Positions 1 to 8,143 are shown, counted from the first letter of the stretch. The stretch is 64,000 nucleotides of DNA from Bacteroidetes bacterium 41-46 (GCA_001897515.1 MKTA01000018.1:1-64000), one strand, 5' to 3'. The notes: generated by a model not told the origin, from the sequence alone. Numbers and translations are program-made.

Positions 1-7
1 TTTAACT

Positions 8-48
8 AAAGAGTCTGATGATCAAAAATCACCAGACTCTTTTTTTTT
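8..48 (+). terminator. Rho-independent terminator of an upstream gene
   Basis: A 10-bp stem (arms 8-17 and 33-42, AAAGAGTCTG with CAGACTCTTT) continues after one A-C mismatch with four more pairs, closes on a short loop, and runs into a T tract at 40-48. The T tract follows the stem on the plus strand, so it most likely ends a plus-strand gene that lies left of the window. Confidence 0.8.
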
Positions 49-403
49 GCTGTAATTTATTAACTGATATAACTTTTAGAGTGTACTCTTCATTCAATGT
101 TATAAAATCATTTTTCCCGGCGAAATCACAAGTCCGTTTATATCAAGGGTTAGGTTTGGTCTCTGGGCTAATAAACAGCTACCATGGGATACTATTAGAA
201 CTATTGTAATGAATATTTTTTTCATTATCTGTAATTTAATTATTATTGCAAGGGGCTGTATATTATAACATTGTTAGTTGAGATATTCGCATTGAGAAAT
301 GCTGCCGGGTTCATATCTTCATAATTCCATCTCCCCTAGCTCATATGGAGCATTAGTTCTTGGAATGGATAGAGGAAAATATTTTAATAAACGAGTGATT
401 ATT
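49..403. other. AT-rich intergenic stretch without a recognisable gene
   Basis: About 350 bp between the terminator and the ROK gene. Only short open frames of some 60 codons are present; they show no recognisable motif and one overlaps the 3' end of the ROK gene. I see no tRNA-like fold, no clear second terminator and no repeat. The stretch probably holds the 3' untranslated end of the ROK transcript. Confidence 0.5.
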
Positions 404-1366
404 TTACTTTATCTCCCATCCAAGTGCACTTGCTCCCAATATGGCAGCATCAGACTCTTTAAGTTGAGAGAAAAAGACATCTATTTTGTTCTTCCATAAG
501 TGCAGAAGGTTCGCATTCATGTGCTCAACTATAGGTTTAAGGATTAAATCGCCTGCCCTGGAAAGGCCTCCAAAGAGAATAATTGCCTGTGGGGCGGAGA
601 AGGAAACAAATTCTGCAAATGATTCTCCAAGTTTTTTACCTGTGAATTCAAAAATTCTAATGGCCATTTTATCTCCCTGAGCAGCTGCTTCATAGACGTC
701 CTTACTTGTTATACTGTCTGAGATTCCTCTTAGAATACTGGGTTCATCAGAGGATTCAAGCCACTCTTTAGCTGTTCTTGCAACACCTATTGCAGAGGCA
801 TAGGTCTCAAGACAACCTGTTCTTCCGCAATTGCACAGTCTTCCGTTGTATCTTACAGCTGTAGTATGGCCCAGCTCTCCCGCAAACCCATCGTGCCCGT
901 AAACTACATCACCATTTATCACGATCCCGCTCCCAACGCCTGTGCCCAGAGTGATCATAATGAAATTCTTCATGCCTCTTGCGGCGCCATATGTCATCTC
1001 TCCGACAGCAGCAGCGTTTGCGTCATTTGTAAGTGCAACGGGTATGTTAAGTTTGTCTCTCATAAGCTTGGCAAAGGGTATCGCAAAACCTCCTCCCCAA
1101 ACAAGGTTAACAGCATTTTCTATTGTTCCTGTATAATAGTTTCCGTTTGGAGCACCAATGCCTATACCCCTGACTTTAGAGAGTCCGCCTGTTTTTTCGG
1201 CTAACTTCTCAAGTGCTTCACACAGATCGCTGATAAATAGATTAACATCTTTATGGGTATCAGTTCTTATTGATGTTTGGGCAAGCACTGTGCCTCTTGC
1301 GTCCACTATCCCTAACTTGCTTGTCTGTCCGCCAATATCAATACCGGCTACATAAGGTTTGTCCAT
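404..1366 (-). CDS. ROK family sugar kinase (glucokinase-like)
   Basis: A 320-residue cytoplasmic protein of the ROK family, which mostly phosphorylates hexoses with ATP. Visible signatures: the N-terminal phosphate-binding motif DIGGQTSK at residues 10-17 (the usual DxGGT carries Gln in place of Thr), NDANAAA near 114-120, LGTGVGSG near 140-147, the ELGH metal/substrate motif at 164-167, and the zinc motif CNCGRTGC at 178-185. There is no N-terminal helix-turn-helix, so it is a kinase rather than a ROK repressor. It follows a sugar transporter gene by 10 bp on the same strand, which fits phosphorylation of an imported hexose. The exact sugar (glucose, fructose, an amino sugar) cannot be read from the sequence. 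Confidence 0.85.
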   Translation of the reverse strand: MDKPYVAGIDIGGQTSKLGIVDARGTVLAQTSIRTDTHKDVNLFISDLCEALEKLAEKTGGLSKVRGIGIGAPNGNYYTGTIENAVNLVWGGGFAIPFAKLMRDKLNIPVALTNDANAAAVGEMTYGAARGMKNFIMITLGTGVGSGIVINGDVVYGHDGFAGELGHTTAVRYNGRLCNCGRTGCLETYASAIGVARTAKEWLESSDEPSILRGISDSITSKDVYEAAAQGDKMAIRIFEFTGKKLGESFAEFVSFSAPQAIILFGGLSRAGDLILKPIVEHMNANLLHLWKNKIDVFFSQLKESDAAILGASALGWEIK

Positions 1367-1376
1367 ATTTAATTTA

Positions 1377-2663
1377 TTAAGCTGTTTTTATATCCTTGTT
1401 AACATTCTTATGACCTGCTAATGCATAAAAGAGAATATATGCTACTCCTGCCAGTACAAGCAGGTAGCTGTTCATGAATCCGGCCATATCTGCAATCCAG
1501 CCCTGAACAGCCGGGAGGATTCCTCCACCGCATACCATTGTCATAAACAGTCCCGATGCCGCAGCTGTATATTTTCCCAACCCCGATGTTGCAAGATTAA
1601 ATATGCTGCCCCACATTACAGATGTACAGAGCCCCACTAGTATCAGGAACATAACACCAATTGGAACCTGAGTGAATCCAAAAGAGATGTCGGACTTAAA
1701 TACAGGCATACTTACTATTACACTTTCCGGCATAAATATTCCCAGCAGAACAAAGAGCATTGCCATAGAGGCGACTCCTGTCAACATACTTTTACTTGAG
1801 AACCTGGTTCCAAGCAATCCTCCGGTCAGCCTGCCCAATAGCATTAAAAACCAGTATGTTCCCACCACTGTTCCAGCTATTGAAGGATCCAGCCCCAGCC
1901 CACCTGCCTCAGATCCGGATGTCAGATATAGATTTGCAATATTTGGAATTCCGACCTCAACTCCTACATATATGAAGATTGCAACCATTCCAAGGACAAA
2001 GTGGCGGAATGAGAGAGCACTGTGCTCCTCTTTCACTTTCTCTCTCTTCTCTTTTGAGATAAATGGTTCCGGAATATTTACAAAAAAGAGTACTACGAAT
2101 GCAAGGACAAAGATGCCCATTGCAAGAAAAAGTGCCGGGTTTGCCTTTGCTATTGTTCTCATACTTTCGTCTGTTCCCATCAGGTATCCCACCAGAACAG
2201 GTACTATCGTTGCGCCGATAGAGTTTATAGATCCACCGAACTGTAGTAGCTGATTCCCGTGTCTTTCAGTTTTTCCAAGCCCATTGAGCAGAGGATTTAC
2301 CACAACATTGAACATTGTCATTGCAAATCCGGAGATGAAAGCACCCAGAATATATACCCCAAAACTGGCAACCTGACCGGATAGAAATGTAATCCCTACT
2401 CCTGTAAAACCAACAGCTATAGCTGTTAGCGCAGTTTTTTTGTATCCAATCTTTTGAAGCATCATCCCCGCCGGGATTCCCATAAAAGCATAGGCTATGA
2501 AAATTGCAAAGTTCCCAAGTTGCGAGAGAAAGTTGGATGCGCCAAACTGGTTTTTTACAATAACGCCCATAGGGTTCTGAAGGCCTGTAACGAAGGCGAT
2601 CATAAAGAAGAGAGCGAACATCATTGCTATAGGCAATGCATAGTTTTTATTCCTGGTGTTCAT
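1377..2663 (-). CDS. FHS-type MFS sugar:proton symporter (FucP/GluP-like)
   Basis: About 428 residues and 12 predicted membrane segments. The N-terminus, with ALFFMIAFVTGLQNPM in the first segment and FMGIPAGMML further on, is typical of the FHS family that includes L-fucose permease and glucose/galactose transporter GluP. It would carry a hexose across the inner membrane with protons. The open frame can start at a TTG at 2666, but the ATG at 2663 directly follows and is preferred. A TAnnTTTG promoter element lies about 20 nt upstream. The ROK kinase gene follows after 10 bp, so the two probably form an uptake and phosphorylation pair. Substrate is not determined. Confidence 0.85.
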   Translation of the reverse strand: MNTRNKNYALPIAMMFALFFMIAFVTGLQNPMGVIVKNQFGASNFLSQLGNFAIFIAYAFMGIPAGMMLQKIGYKKTALTAIAVGFTGVGITFLSGQVASFGVYILGAFISGFAMTMFNVVVNPLLNGLGKTERHGNQLLQFGGSINSIGATIVPVLVGYLMGTDESMRTIAKANPALFLAMGIFVLAFVVLFFVNIPEPFISKEKREKVKEEHSALSFRHFVLGMVAIFIYVGVEVGIPNIANLYLTSGSEAGGLGLDPSIAGTVVGTYWFLMLLGRLTGGLLGTRFSSKSMLTGVASMAMLFVLLGIFMPESVIVSMPVFKSDISFGFTQVPIGVMFLILVGLCTSVMWGSIFNLATSGLGKYTAAASGLFMTMVCGGGILPAVQGWIADMAGFMNSYLLVLAGVAYILFYALAGHKNVNKDIKTA

Positions 2664-2682
2664 CAATAATGGTTTTAAAACC

Positions 2683-2690
2683 CAAAGTTA
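2683..2690 (-). promoter_or_regulatory. -7 element of the transporter/ROK kinase operon
   Basis: The minus strand reads TAACTTTG, an exact match to the Bacteroidetes -7 consensus TAnnTTTG, 19 nt before the transporter ATG. No clear TTTG -33 element stands at the expected distance. Confidence 0.5.
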
Positions 2691-2713
2691 GCAAAATGAC
2701 AAATTAAAAATGG

Positions 2714-2721
2714 TATTTTTG
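2714..2721 (+). promoter_or_regulatory. -7 element of the porin gene
   Basis: TATTTTTG matches TAnnTTTG 18 nt before the porin ATG. It is divergent from the transporter promoter 24 bp away, so the two units share one 76-bp control region. The stretch is AT-rich and a chance match is possible. Confidence 0.4.
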
Positions 2722-2739
2722 CTTTTTTAAAGGTGTTAT

Positions 2740-3741
2740 ATGAGACTTAAGCATATTACAATTACAATACTGCTGTTTATCGGCTCTGCAATTACTTTTG
2801 CCCAGAGCGGAGATTCACTAAGATGGATTAGATTTGATGGTAGCCTCAAGACAAAATTTGAGTATGCCACTGAGACTGCAAGGTCACGCTTCTCTGTAAG
2901 AAACTCAAGGATGGGAATATCCGGGAATCCTTTTGAAAGAATAAGTTACAGAGTTCAGGTTGAGTTGAGCAATCAGGGCAAATTTGAGGTACTTGACATG
3001 TCTGCTACAATAGAACCTATTAAGAATCTGACTTTTACTCTCGGACAAACTTCAATTCCGCTCTATAATTCGTATCAAACAACTCCATCTCAGATGCTTT
3101 TTGCCAACAGAGCATTCCATGTTAAGTATTTTGTCCCTGGCTCAAGAGATATTGGTTTGGTTGCCCATTACAATATGAACGCAGGGTCTATTCCGCTGGA
3201 GCTGGAGGCGGGGATCTTTAATGCCTCCAAGATTAATGATCCCATTTGGACAGAGAAGCTCTCATGGGGGGCAAGTATTGTAGCCGGAGCAATGGATGGA
3301 TTCAGAGTTTCAGCGAAAACTTACAGATACCCAGGAGCCGAGAGGGATCTCTTTGTCTGGGGAGGAGATATAAGATATGGAAGAGATAACTATAAAGTGG
3401 AGACGGAATTTCTAAGCAGGAAAAACTATATTGACAACCAGACACTAAATGCGGCAGCTATACAGGGAGCGATATCTTTTCCGCTTTCAAATCCGGGAAT
3501 TGTTAAAAATATCATGCCGGCAGTAAGATGGGATATAATTGGTGAAGCAGGCAATGAGTACATAATGGATGCAAGCAGAATCACTGCCGGTCTCTGTTTT
3601 GGATTTGCTACCAAACCCTTTGCTTCTCTTCTGAGGATAGACTATGAAAAATATATTGTAAACAGACTCCTCCCGGAACTTAATCTTTACGATGAGATGG
3701 ATTCTGATAAGATTACGGTTGAGTTGTTGATTATCTTTTAG
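2740..3741 (+). CDS. Outer-membrane porin of the phosphate-selective porin O/P type
   Basis: A 333-residue protein with a clear signal peptide (hydrophobic residues 5-20, cleavage likely after FAQ at about residue 22). The mature part alternates polar and hydrophobic residues as outer-membrane beta strands do. It contains the O/P porin hallmarks: FDGSLKTKFEYAT near the N-terminus, SVRNSRMGISGNPFERISYRVQVEL, and a LGQTSIPL strand. It ends in TVELLIIF, an aromatic C-terminus typical of barrel proteins recognised by BAM. It is slightly shorter than many family members. Substrate is unknown; the family name does not prove phosphate. The M28 peptidase gene follows after 9 bp. Confidence 0.7.
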   Translation: MRLKHITITILLFIGSAITFAQSGDSLRWIRFDGSLKTKFEYATETARSRFSVRNSRMGISGNPFERISYRVQVELSNQGKFEVLDMSATIEPIKNLTFTLGQTSIPLYNSYQTTPSQMLFANRAFHVKYFVPGSRDIGLVAHYNMNAGSIPLELEAGIFNASKINDPIWTEKLSWGASIVAGAMDGFRVSAKTYRYPGAERDLFVWGGDIRYGRDNYKVETEFLSRKNYIDNQTLNAAAIQGAISFPLSNPGIVKNIMPAVRWDIIGEAGNEYIMDASRITAGLCFGFATKPFASLLRIDYEKYIVNRLLPELNLYDEMDSDKITVELLIIF

Positions 3742-3750
3742 ACTTAGTGT

Positions 3751-5340
3751 ATGAAAAAACTTTTTGCAATTTTGACCTCGCTGGCAGTAGCCAGCGGCTG
3801 TCACTCTTCCTTTAAATCATTGGATTTGGTAAGCGTTGAAGATATGAAGAGAGTGGTTAAGGAGCTCTCTTCTGACCAATATATGGGCAGAATGCCTTTT
3901 ACTGAAGGAGAGCGACTCTCCGTATCATTTCTTGCGGATGAGCTAAAAAGTATCGGATTTGAACCAGCTTTTGGGGAGAGCTATTTTCAGAGTGTTCCTA
4001 TGTTAATGATTACTTCTAAAGTTGAGGGGATGGTAAAATTTTCCGTAAATGGCAAAATTATTTCATTTGATGCTCCTGATCAGGTAGCTATAAACTCTCC
4101 TCAGCCCTTAGAGAGGGTGGCAGTAGAGTCATCGGGTCTTGTGTTTGGAGGATTCGGGATTGATGCTGCAGAGTGGGACTGGAATGACTACGAGGGTATA
4201 GACCTTAAGGGAAAGACCCTTGTTGTAATGATAAATGACCCCGGACTATATACAGGAGACACATCTCTTTTCAGAGGCAGAGAGATGACCTATTATGGAA
4301 GGTGGACATACAAATACGAAGAGGCAGCGAAAAAGGGAGCTGAGGCTGTATTGATTATCCATGAAACTGAGGGGGCCGGATATGATTTCAATGTCCCCAG
4401 AAGCAGCTCAATAACACCAAGGTTTTTTATAGATGATAAAGGCTTGACAAAGAGGTGTATGATTAATGGATGGATTAGTGCCGGTAGTGCAGAGAGGCTC
4501 TTTTCTGAAATGGGATATAATATTGACATGTTAAGATCTCTTGCGGCAAAGAGAGGTTTTAAGCCTTTTGAGCTTGATGCAGAATTCTCAGCCACAATTT
4601 CAAATAAAATATCCAGAGACAGCTCGCTCAATGTGGCTGGGATCATCAGAGGTTCTGTTATTCCGGATGAGGCAGTAGTTGTTACAGCTCACTGGGATCA
4701 CTTTGGAATCGGGGAGCCCCAGGATGGGGATTCAATATATAACGGAGCGGTGGATAACGGAACGACAATGGCGTGGGCTCTTGAAATAGGCAGAATGCTT
4801 AAGAGGGTCGGCAAGACTCCGGAAAGATCACTGATTCTACTCTTTCCAACAGCTGAAGAGCAGGGACTGGTAGGGAGCGACTATTATGCTCAATATCCTC
4901 CAATTCCAATGGAGAGAACAATAGCCTGTCTTAATAATGACATGATGGTGCCAAGGGGAAAGATGAAGGATGTTACAATGATTGGATACGGTTATTCAAC
5001 ATTGGATTCTCTTTATGAGAAGGTAGCAGAGAGGCAGGGGAGATATCTTCTTCCTGATCCTAACTCCCACACAGGACTTTTCTTCAGAAGTGACCACTTC
5101 CCGTTCCATAAGAGAGGGGTACCCTCAATATGGGCATACGGATGCTATGACAGCAGAGAGTTTGGAGAGGAGTGGGCGAAGAGTAGCTGGGATGATTTTA
5201 TTGCTAATGTGTACCACAGACCGGCAGATAATTATAATCCAGACTGGGATTGGAGTGGGATTGCAGAGGATGTAGCCCTTGCATACGATGTGCTGGAGGA
5301 GTTATTGAAGGCGAACGGACATAAACCAAAGATGAAATAA
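3751..5340 (+). CDS. M28 family metallopeptidase, lipoprotein
   Basis: A 529-residue zinc aminopeptidase-like protein. The N-terminus MKKLFAILTSLAVASGC is a lipoprotein signal with Cys17 as the anchor, placing it in the periplasm on a membrane. The C-terminal half is an M28 catalytic domain: HWD (His314 and Asp316), Asp335 in GAVDNGT, Glu369-Glu370 in TAEEQG, Asp397 in NNDMM and His449 in RSDHF, which supply the usual two-zinc ligands and general base. The middle part (about 130-235) resembles the PA-type insert of these peptidases. It stands between a porin and a GNAT gene on one strand, consistent with use of peptides in the periplasm. Exact substrate unknown. Confidence 0.85.
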   Translation: MKKLFAILTSLAVASGCHSSFKSLDLVSVEDMKRVVKELSSDQYMGRMPFTEGERLSVSFLADELKSIGFEPAFGESYFQSVPMLMITSKVEGMVKFSVNGKIISFDAPDQVAINSPQPLERVAVESSGLVFGGFGIDAAEWDWNDYEGIDLKGKTLVVMINDPGLYTGDTSLFRGREMTYYGRWTYKYEEAAKKGAEAVLIIHETEGAGYDFNVPRSSSITPRFFIDDKGLTKRCMINGWISAGSAERLFSEMGYNIDMLRSLAAKRGFKPFELDAEFSATISNKISRDSSLNVAGIIRGSVIPDEAVVVTAHWDHFGIGEPQDGDSIYNGAVDNGTTMAWALEIGRMLKRVGKTPERSLILLFPTAEEQGLVGSDYYAQYPPIPMERTIACLNNDMMVPRGKMKDVTMIGYGYSTLDSLYEKVAERQGRYLLPDPNSHTGLFFRSDHFPFHKRGVPSIWAYGCYDSREFGEEWAKSSWDDFIANVYHRPADNYNPDWDWSGIAEDVALAYDVLEELLKANGHKPKMK

Positions 5341-5343
5341 GAT

Positions 5344-5805
5344 ATGGGGAATATTCAGATTACACCTGCAAAAGAGGCCGATCTCTCAATAATGACAGAG
5401 TTTCAGTTAAGAATGGCTTTTGAGACTGAGGGTCTTGATTTGGACAGAGCCGTTTTAGAGGCTGGAATTCAATCGGCACTAAGAGATTCTACAAAGGCAC
5501 TCTACTTCATTGCAAGAAAAGAGGAGGTGCCGGTTGGTATGCTAATGATTACAACTGAGTGGAGCGACTGGAGAAACGGTTGGGTTTGGTGGATTCAGTC
5601 TGTCTATGTTTCTCAGGAGATGAGAGGCGAGGGTGTTTTTGCTTCACTCTACTCATATGTGAAGAGTGAGGTTATTGCCAGAAAGGAGGTGATGGGAATC
5701 AGGCTCTATGTAGATAAGAGAAATGTAAAGGCCCAGCGGGTTTATGAGGCAGTCGGAATGACAGGCGAACACTACGCAACCTTTGAGTGGATGAAGGAGT
5801 TTTAA
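5344..5805 (+). CDS. GNAT family N-acetyltransferase
   Basis: A 153-residue single-domain protein with the GNAT fold. Strand beta4 and the acetyl-CoA loop are visible as WWIQSVYVSQEMRGEGVFASLYSYV, where RGEGVF matches the family's R/Q-x-x-G-x-G/A motif. The C-terminal RLYVDKRNVKAQRVYEAVGM is the usual beta5-alpha4 region ending in the VGM motif. It starts 3 bp after the peptidase gene and its last codons carry the AAGGAG ribosome-binding site of the next gene. Its substrate cannot be inferred. Confidence 0.85.
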   Translation: MGNIQITPAKEADLSIMTEFQLRMAFETEGLDLDRAVLEAGIQSALRDSTKALYFIARKEEVPVGMLMITTEWSDWRNGWVWWIQSVYVSQEMRGEGVFASLYSYVKSEVIARKEVMGIRLYVDKRNVKAQRVYEAVGMTGEHYATFEWMKEF

Positions 5806-5807
5806 CA

Positions 5808-6176
5808 ATGCAGGGAAAAAAACGTTTTATTCTCTTTTCAGCGGGATGTGTATCAATGGCTATCTCCTATTATTTGGGGGTGGTTTTGAGTAAATTAGCG
5901 TTGGGCTATCTCTCCCCTCCTGTAGCAGGAATGATTATATTGTTTGCTCTTTTGAGGTTAAAAATAGTTAAAGAGGAGTGGATCAAAGAGCCCGCTACTC
6001 TGTTTCTGGATAATCTTATGCTTTTTTTTATACCTGTTACAGCAGGTGTTGCACTGATTCCATTTTCAAATCTGGGAGGCGACCTCTTCTCAATAATTTT
6101 TGCAGCTACAATAAGCACATGGATTGTGCTTTGGGTTGCAGGAAGAGTTGCACAGAAAATTGACAGGAGGGTATGA
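5808..6176 (+). CDS. LrgA/CidA family membrane protein
   Basis: About 122 residues with four membrane segments, matching the holin-like LrgA/CidA family (YLSPPVAGMIILFALL and FIPVTAGVALI are the characteristic parts). An upstream in-frame ATG at 5787 lies inside the GNAT gene; the ATG at 5808 is chosen because AAGGAG at 5794-5799 stands 8 nt before it. It overlaps the LrgB gene by four bases (ATGA), the normal pair. The family is linked to murein hydrolase control in staphylococci and to export of small organic acids such as pyruvate or glycolate elsewhere; which applies here is unknown. Confidence 0.8.
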   Translation: MQGKKRFILFSAGCVSMAISYYLGVVLSKLALGYLSPPVAGMIILFALLRLKIVKEEWIKEPATLFLDNLMLFFIPVTAGVALIPFSNLGGDLFSIIFAATISTWIVLWVAGRVAQKIDRRV

Positions 6177-6871
6177 AAGCGTTACTGTTGGAATCTCTCT
6201 TTATAGTTATAACTGCATTATCTTACATTGCAGGAAGGGCAGTTTACAAAAGAACAAAATGGATGCTGTTCCACACTGTTATTGTTGCTACAGCTCTTGT
6301 GATATTAATTTGCACAATATGTGGAGCAGGAATGGAACTATATGAGGAGAATACAAAAGTCCTTAAGTATCTTTTAAACATATCAGTTGTTGCTTTTGGT
6401 TATCTTCTCCATAAGCATTATGAATACATTAAGCAACGCGGTGCTGCTATTTTTACTGCCACTCTATTGGGCAGCCTTGCAGCTCTTGTCTCTGTTGTAT
6501 TTCCGGCAATGATTGCCGGTTCCGACATGAGTTCTATTATTACCTTAATGCCTAAATCTGTTACAAACCCTATTGCAATTGTGATCTCTGCTGAGCAGGG
6601 GGGAGATATATACCTTACTTCTGTAATGGTTATTGTAGCGGGAATATTTGGAGCTCTTACCGGACCCTGGTTTCTTCAAATTACCGGAATAAAATCTCCA
6701 TTGGCAAAAGGGATAGCTCTTGGTTCAGCTTCACATGGGATAGGGACGGCAAAGGCACTTGAGATGGGTGCTCTGGAGGGGGTAGCAGGGGGGTTAGCAA
6801 TTGCTTTAATGGGACTCTTCACCTCGCTTCTTGTTCCTTTGTTTGTGAAATTGCTTAATACATTTTACTAA
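6173..6871 (+). CDS. LrgB/CidB family membrane protein
   Basis: A 232-residue inner-membrane protein with seven or eight segments. The signature PKSVTNPIAI near residues 125-134 and GSASHGIGTAKALEMG near 181-196 are the conserved blocks of the LrgB/CidB/PlgG family. Its start codon overlaps the stop codon of the LrgA gene, so translation is probably coupled. The function is that of the LrgA partner: a two-component membrane system for autolysis control or metabolite export. Its 3' end overlaps the convergent DUF2238 gene by 17 bp. Confidence 0.85.
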   Translation: MKALLLESLFIVITALSYIAGRAVYKRTKWMLFHTVIVATALVILICTICGAGMELYEENTKVLKYLLNISVVAFGYLLHKHYEYIKQRGAAIFTATLLGSLAALVSVVFPAMIAGSDMSSIITLMPKSVTNPIAIVISAEQGGDIYLTSVMVIVAGIFGALTGPWFLQITGIKSPLAKGIALGSASHGIGTAKALEMGALEGVAGGLAIALMGLFTSLLVPLFVKLLNTFY

Positions 6872-7454
6872 TAGCTCTGTTGTGAATTCTCCTGAAAACA
6901 GACAGCATTAACATACCTCCGATCAATGCCCAAAGCATGTCTGCCTGCGTATCCCATTCATAGCCTTGAGTGCCCAGGAAGTCTTCAGCCCCTGTTTTTG
7001 TAATAATAGCGGCAAACCACTCAATTAACTCATATATTGCGCTGAATGCCATAGCAAAAGATATTGCGAACAGTGAGTTCCAGACCCCATCTCTTAAAAT
7101 ACCTTTTCTAATAAGAAACTCCCTGGCAACAAGAACAGGAGTGAACCCCTGGAAAAGATGCCCTACTTTGTCATAACTGTTTCTTCCACTTCCCATCCAC
7201 TCTCCAAGAGCGTCAAAGAGTGGCACCTTTGCGTATGTATAGTGTCCTCCAATAAACAGAATCAGACAGTGAACAAATATGACGTAGTATGCAAAGTCGG
7301 TAAATCGTAATTTTTTATATGTAAGTCCGAATAATAGTAGTGCAATAATTCCGGGAACAACCTCAGCTGCCCAGGTTGGATAGTTGTATGGATTGATTCC
7401 GGACCAGATAAGTACGGCAAAGAAGATAGTAAGCATCCAGTAATATCTATTCAT
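6855..7454 (-). CDS. DUF2238 (YjdF-type) membrane protein
   Basis: 199 residues with about five or six membrane segments. The conserved family stretches are present: HYTYAKVPLFD, YDKVGHLFQGFTPVLVAREFLIRK, SAIYELIEWF and a C-terminal GTQGYEWDTQADMLWALIGG. The family has no established function; the buried acidic and histidine residues (His in GHLFQG, Glu in YELIEW, Asp in QADM) are conserved. It lies alone on the minus strand between the LrgB gene and the terminator of the RRM gene. Confidence 0.75.
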   Translation of the reverse strand: MNRYYWMLTIFFAVLIWSGINPYNYPTWAAEVVPGIIALLLFGLTYKKLRFTDFAYYVIFVHCLILFIGGHYTYAKVPLFDALGEWMGSGRNSYDKVGHLFQGFTPVLVAREFLIRKGILRDGVWNSLFAISFAMAFSAIYELIEWFAAIITKTGAEDFLGTQGYEWDTQADMLWALIGGMLMLSVFRRIHNRAISKMY

Positions 7455-7481
7455 AATTTGTTCATTTGTGATACAAGTTAT

Positions 7482-7515
7482 AAAAAAAAACGGTGTGTCA
7501 AACCAGACACACCGT
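7482..7515 (-). terminator. Rho-independent terminator of the RRM gene
   Basis: Perfect 10-bp stem, arms 7490-7499 (ACGGTGTGTC) and 7506-7515 (GACACACCGT), 6-nt loop. Read on the minus strand it is followed by nine T residues (plus-strand A run 7482-7490). It begins 22 bp after the RRM stop codon. Confidence 0.9.
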
Positions 7516-7536
7516 AAACTGCTGAAGAACTACAAA

Positions 7537-7917
7537 CTAGAAGCTTCTTCTGTTGCCTCTGTCGAATCCGCCGCCACCGCCGCGATTTCCACCGAATCCG
7601 CCACCACGGTTTCCGCCGCCGAATCCGCCACCACGGTTTCCGCCACCGAATCCGCCTCTGCTGCCACCTCTGTCTTCACGAGGTTTTGCAACATTCACGG
7701 TAATAACTTTACCATCGTATTCTGCTTTGTCAAGCTCTTCGATAGCTTTTTTGCCCTCCTCTTCGTTAGGCATCTCTACGAAACCGAAACCTCTTGATTT
7801 TCCGGTCTCTCTGTCCATAATTACTTTTGCAGATGAAATTTCGCCATAATCGGCAAACAGGTCTCTGAGGTCAGCATCTTTGATAGCCCAGCTCAGATTT
7901 GAAATGAAAATGTTCAT
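7537..7917 (-). CDS. Glycine-rich RNA-binding protein (RRM domain)
   Basis: A 126-residue protein made of one RRM (residues 1-80) and a glycine/arginine-rich tail. RNP2 is IFISNLS near residue 3 and RNP1 is KSRGFGFVEM near 40-49, both with the aromatic residues that stack on RNA. The tail consists of repeated GGFGGGNRGG units and ends in RGNRRSF. Proteins of this type are abundant in Bacteroidetes and cyanobacteria and act as RNA chaperones, often induced in the cold or stationary phase. An upstream in-frame extension to 7962 is hydrophobic and AT-rich and is discarded; MNIFISNLS is the conserved start. It has its own promoter, a leader of about 140 nt and its own terminator, so it is monocistronic. 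Confidence 0.9.
   Translation of the reverse strand: MNIFISNLSWAIKDADLRDLFADYGEISSAKVIMDRETGKSRGFGFVEMPNEEEGKKAIEELDKAEYDGKVITVNVAKPREDRGGSRGGFGGGNRGGGFGGGNRGGGFGGNRGGGGGFDRGNRRSF
7592..7660 (-). repeat. 27-bp tandem repeat coding for the Gly-Arg tail
   Basis: Two near-identical 27-bp units at 7592-7618 and 7619-7645, with a partial third copy from 7646 and diverged copies up to 7553. Each codes for nine residues (GGFGGGNRG type). The near-identity at DNA level suggests recent duplication or homogenisation and possible length variation between strains. Confidence 0.75.
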
Positions 7918-8062
7918 TAAATAAACTAAAAATAAAATAAAAAAATTAATTGATGGAGTCACCTGTATATTACATTACACAAAAGTCTACTTAACGAAAT
8001 TTCCTACGATTAAAGTGAGATGTTTTGAATATCTGTCAAAAGAACTAAAGGCTCCATCGGCG
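7918..8062 (-). promoter_or_regulatory. Long 5' leader of the RRM gene with a 5'-end closing helix
   Basis: If transcription starts just downstream of the promoter at 8064-8093, the mRNA has about 140 untranslated bases. Its 5' end reads GATGGAGCC (8058-8050); about 100 nt later GGTGACTCCATC (7963-7952) can pair with it, seven pairs plus two after a 3-nt bulge. The helix is directly followed by a U-rich run (7920-7949) before the ATG. This may be a regulatory structure such as a cold-responsive or self-regulated leader; I do not recognise a known riboswitch. Confidence 0.4.
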
Positions 8063-8063
8063 A

Positions 8064-8093
8064 CAAAGGTAATCCTAATTTTTATATTTACAA
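8064..8093 (-). promoter_or_regulatory. Promoter of the RRM gene
   Basis: On the minus strand TTG (8093-8091), 19 nt, then TACCTTTG (8071-8064): both Bacteroidetes promoter elements at the normal spacing. Confidence 0.65.
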
Positions 8094-8104
8094 CTTTTTA
8101 TGGG

Positions 8105-8135
8105 TTGATTTGATTAATTTTAAGGGCTACCTTTG
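8105..8135 (+). promoter_or_regulatory. Promoter of the FemAB-like gene
   Basis: TTG (8105-8107), 20 nt, TACCTTTG (8128-8135). The ATG follows only 8 nt after the -7 element, leaving room for a leader of a few bases at most. Confidence 0.65.
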
Positions 8136-8143
8136 CACCCATC

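Noticed and set aside
18-209. Open frame of 63 codons on the plus strand
   Set aside because: It begins inside the terminator hairpin, has no ribosome-binding site and no family-like pattern.
1672-2253. Open frame of 193 codons antisense to the sugar transporter
   Set aside because: Rich in Pro, Ser and Thr as expected for the complement of a membrane protein gene; the transporter on the other strand is certain.
7553-7849. Proline-rich open frame opposite the RRM gene
   Set aside because: It is the antisense of the Gly-Arg repeat; no independent start or motif.
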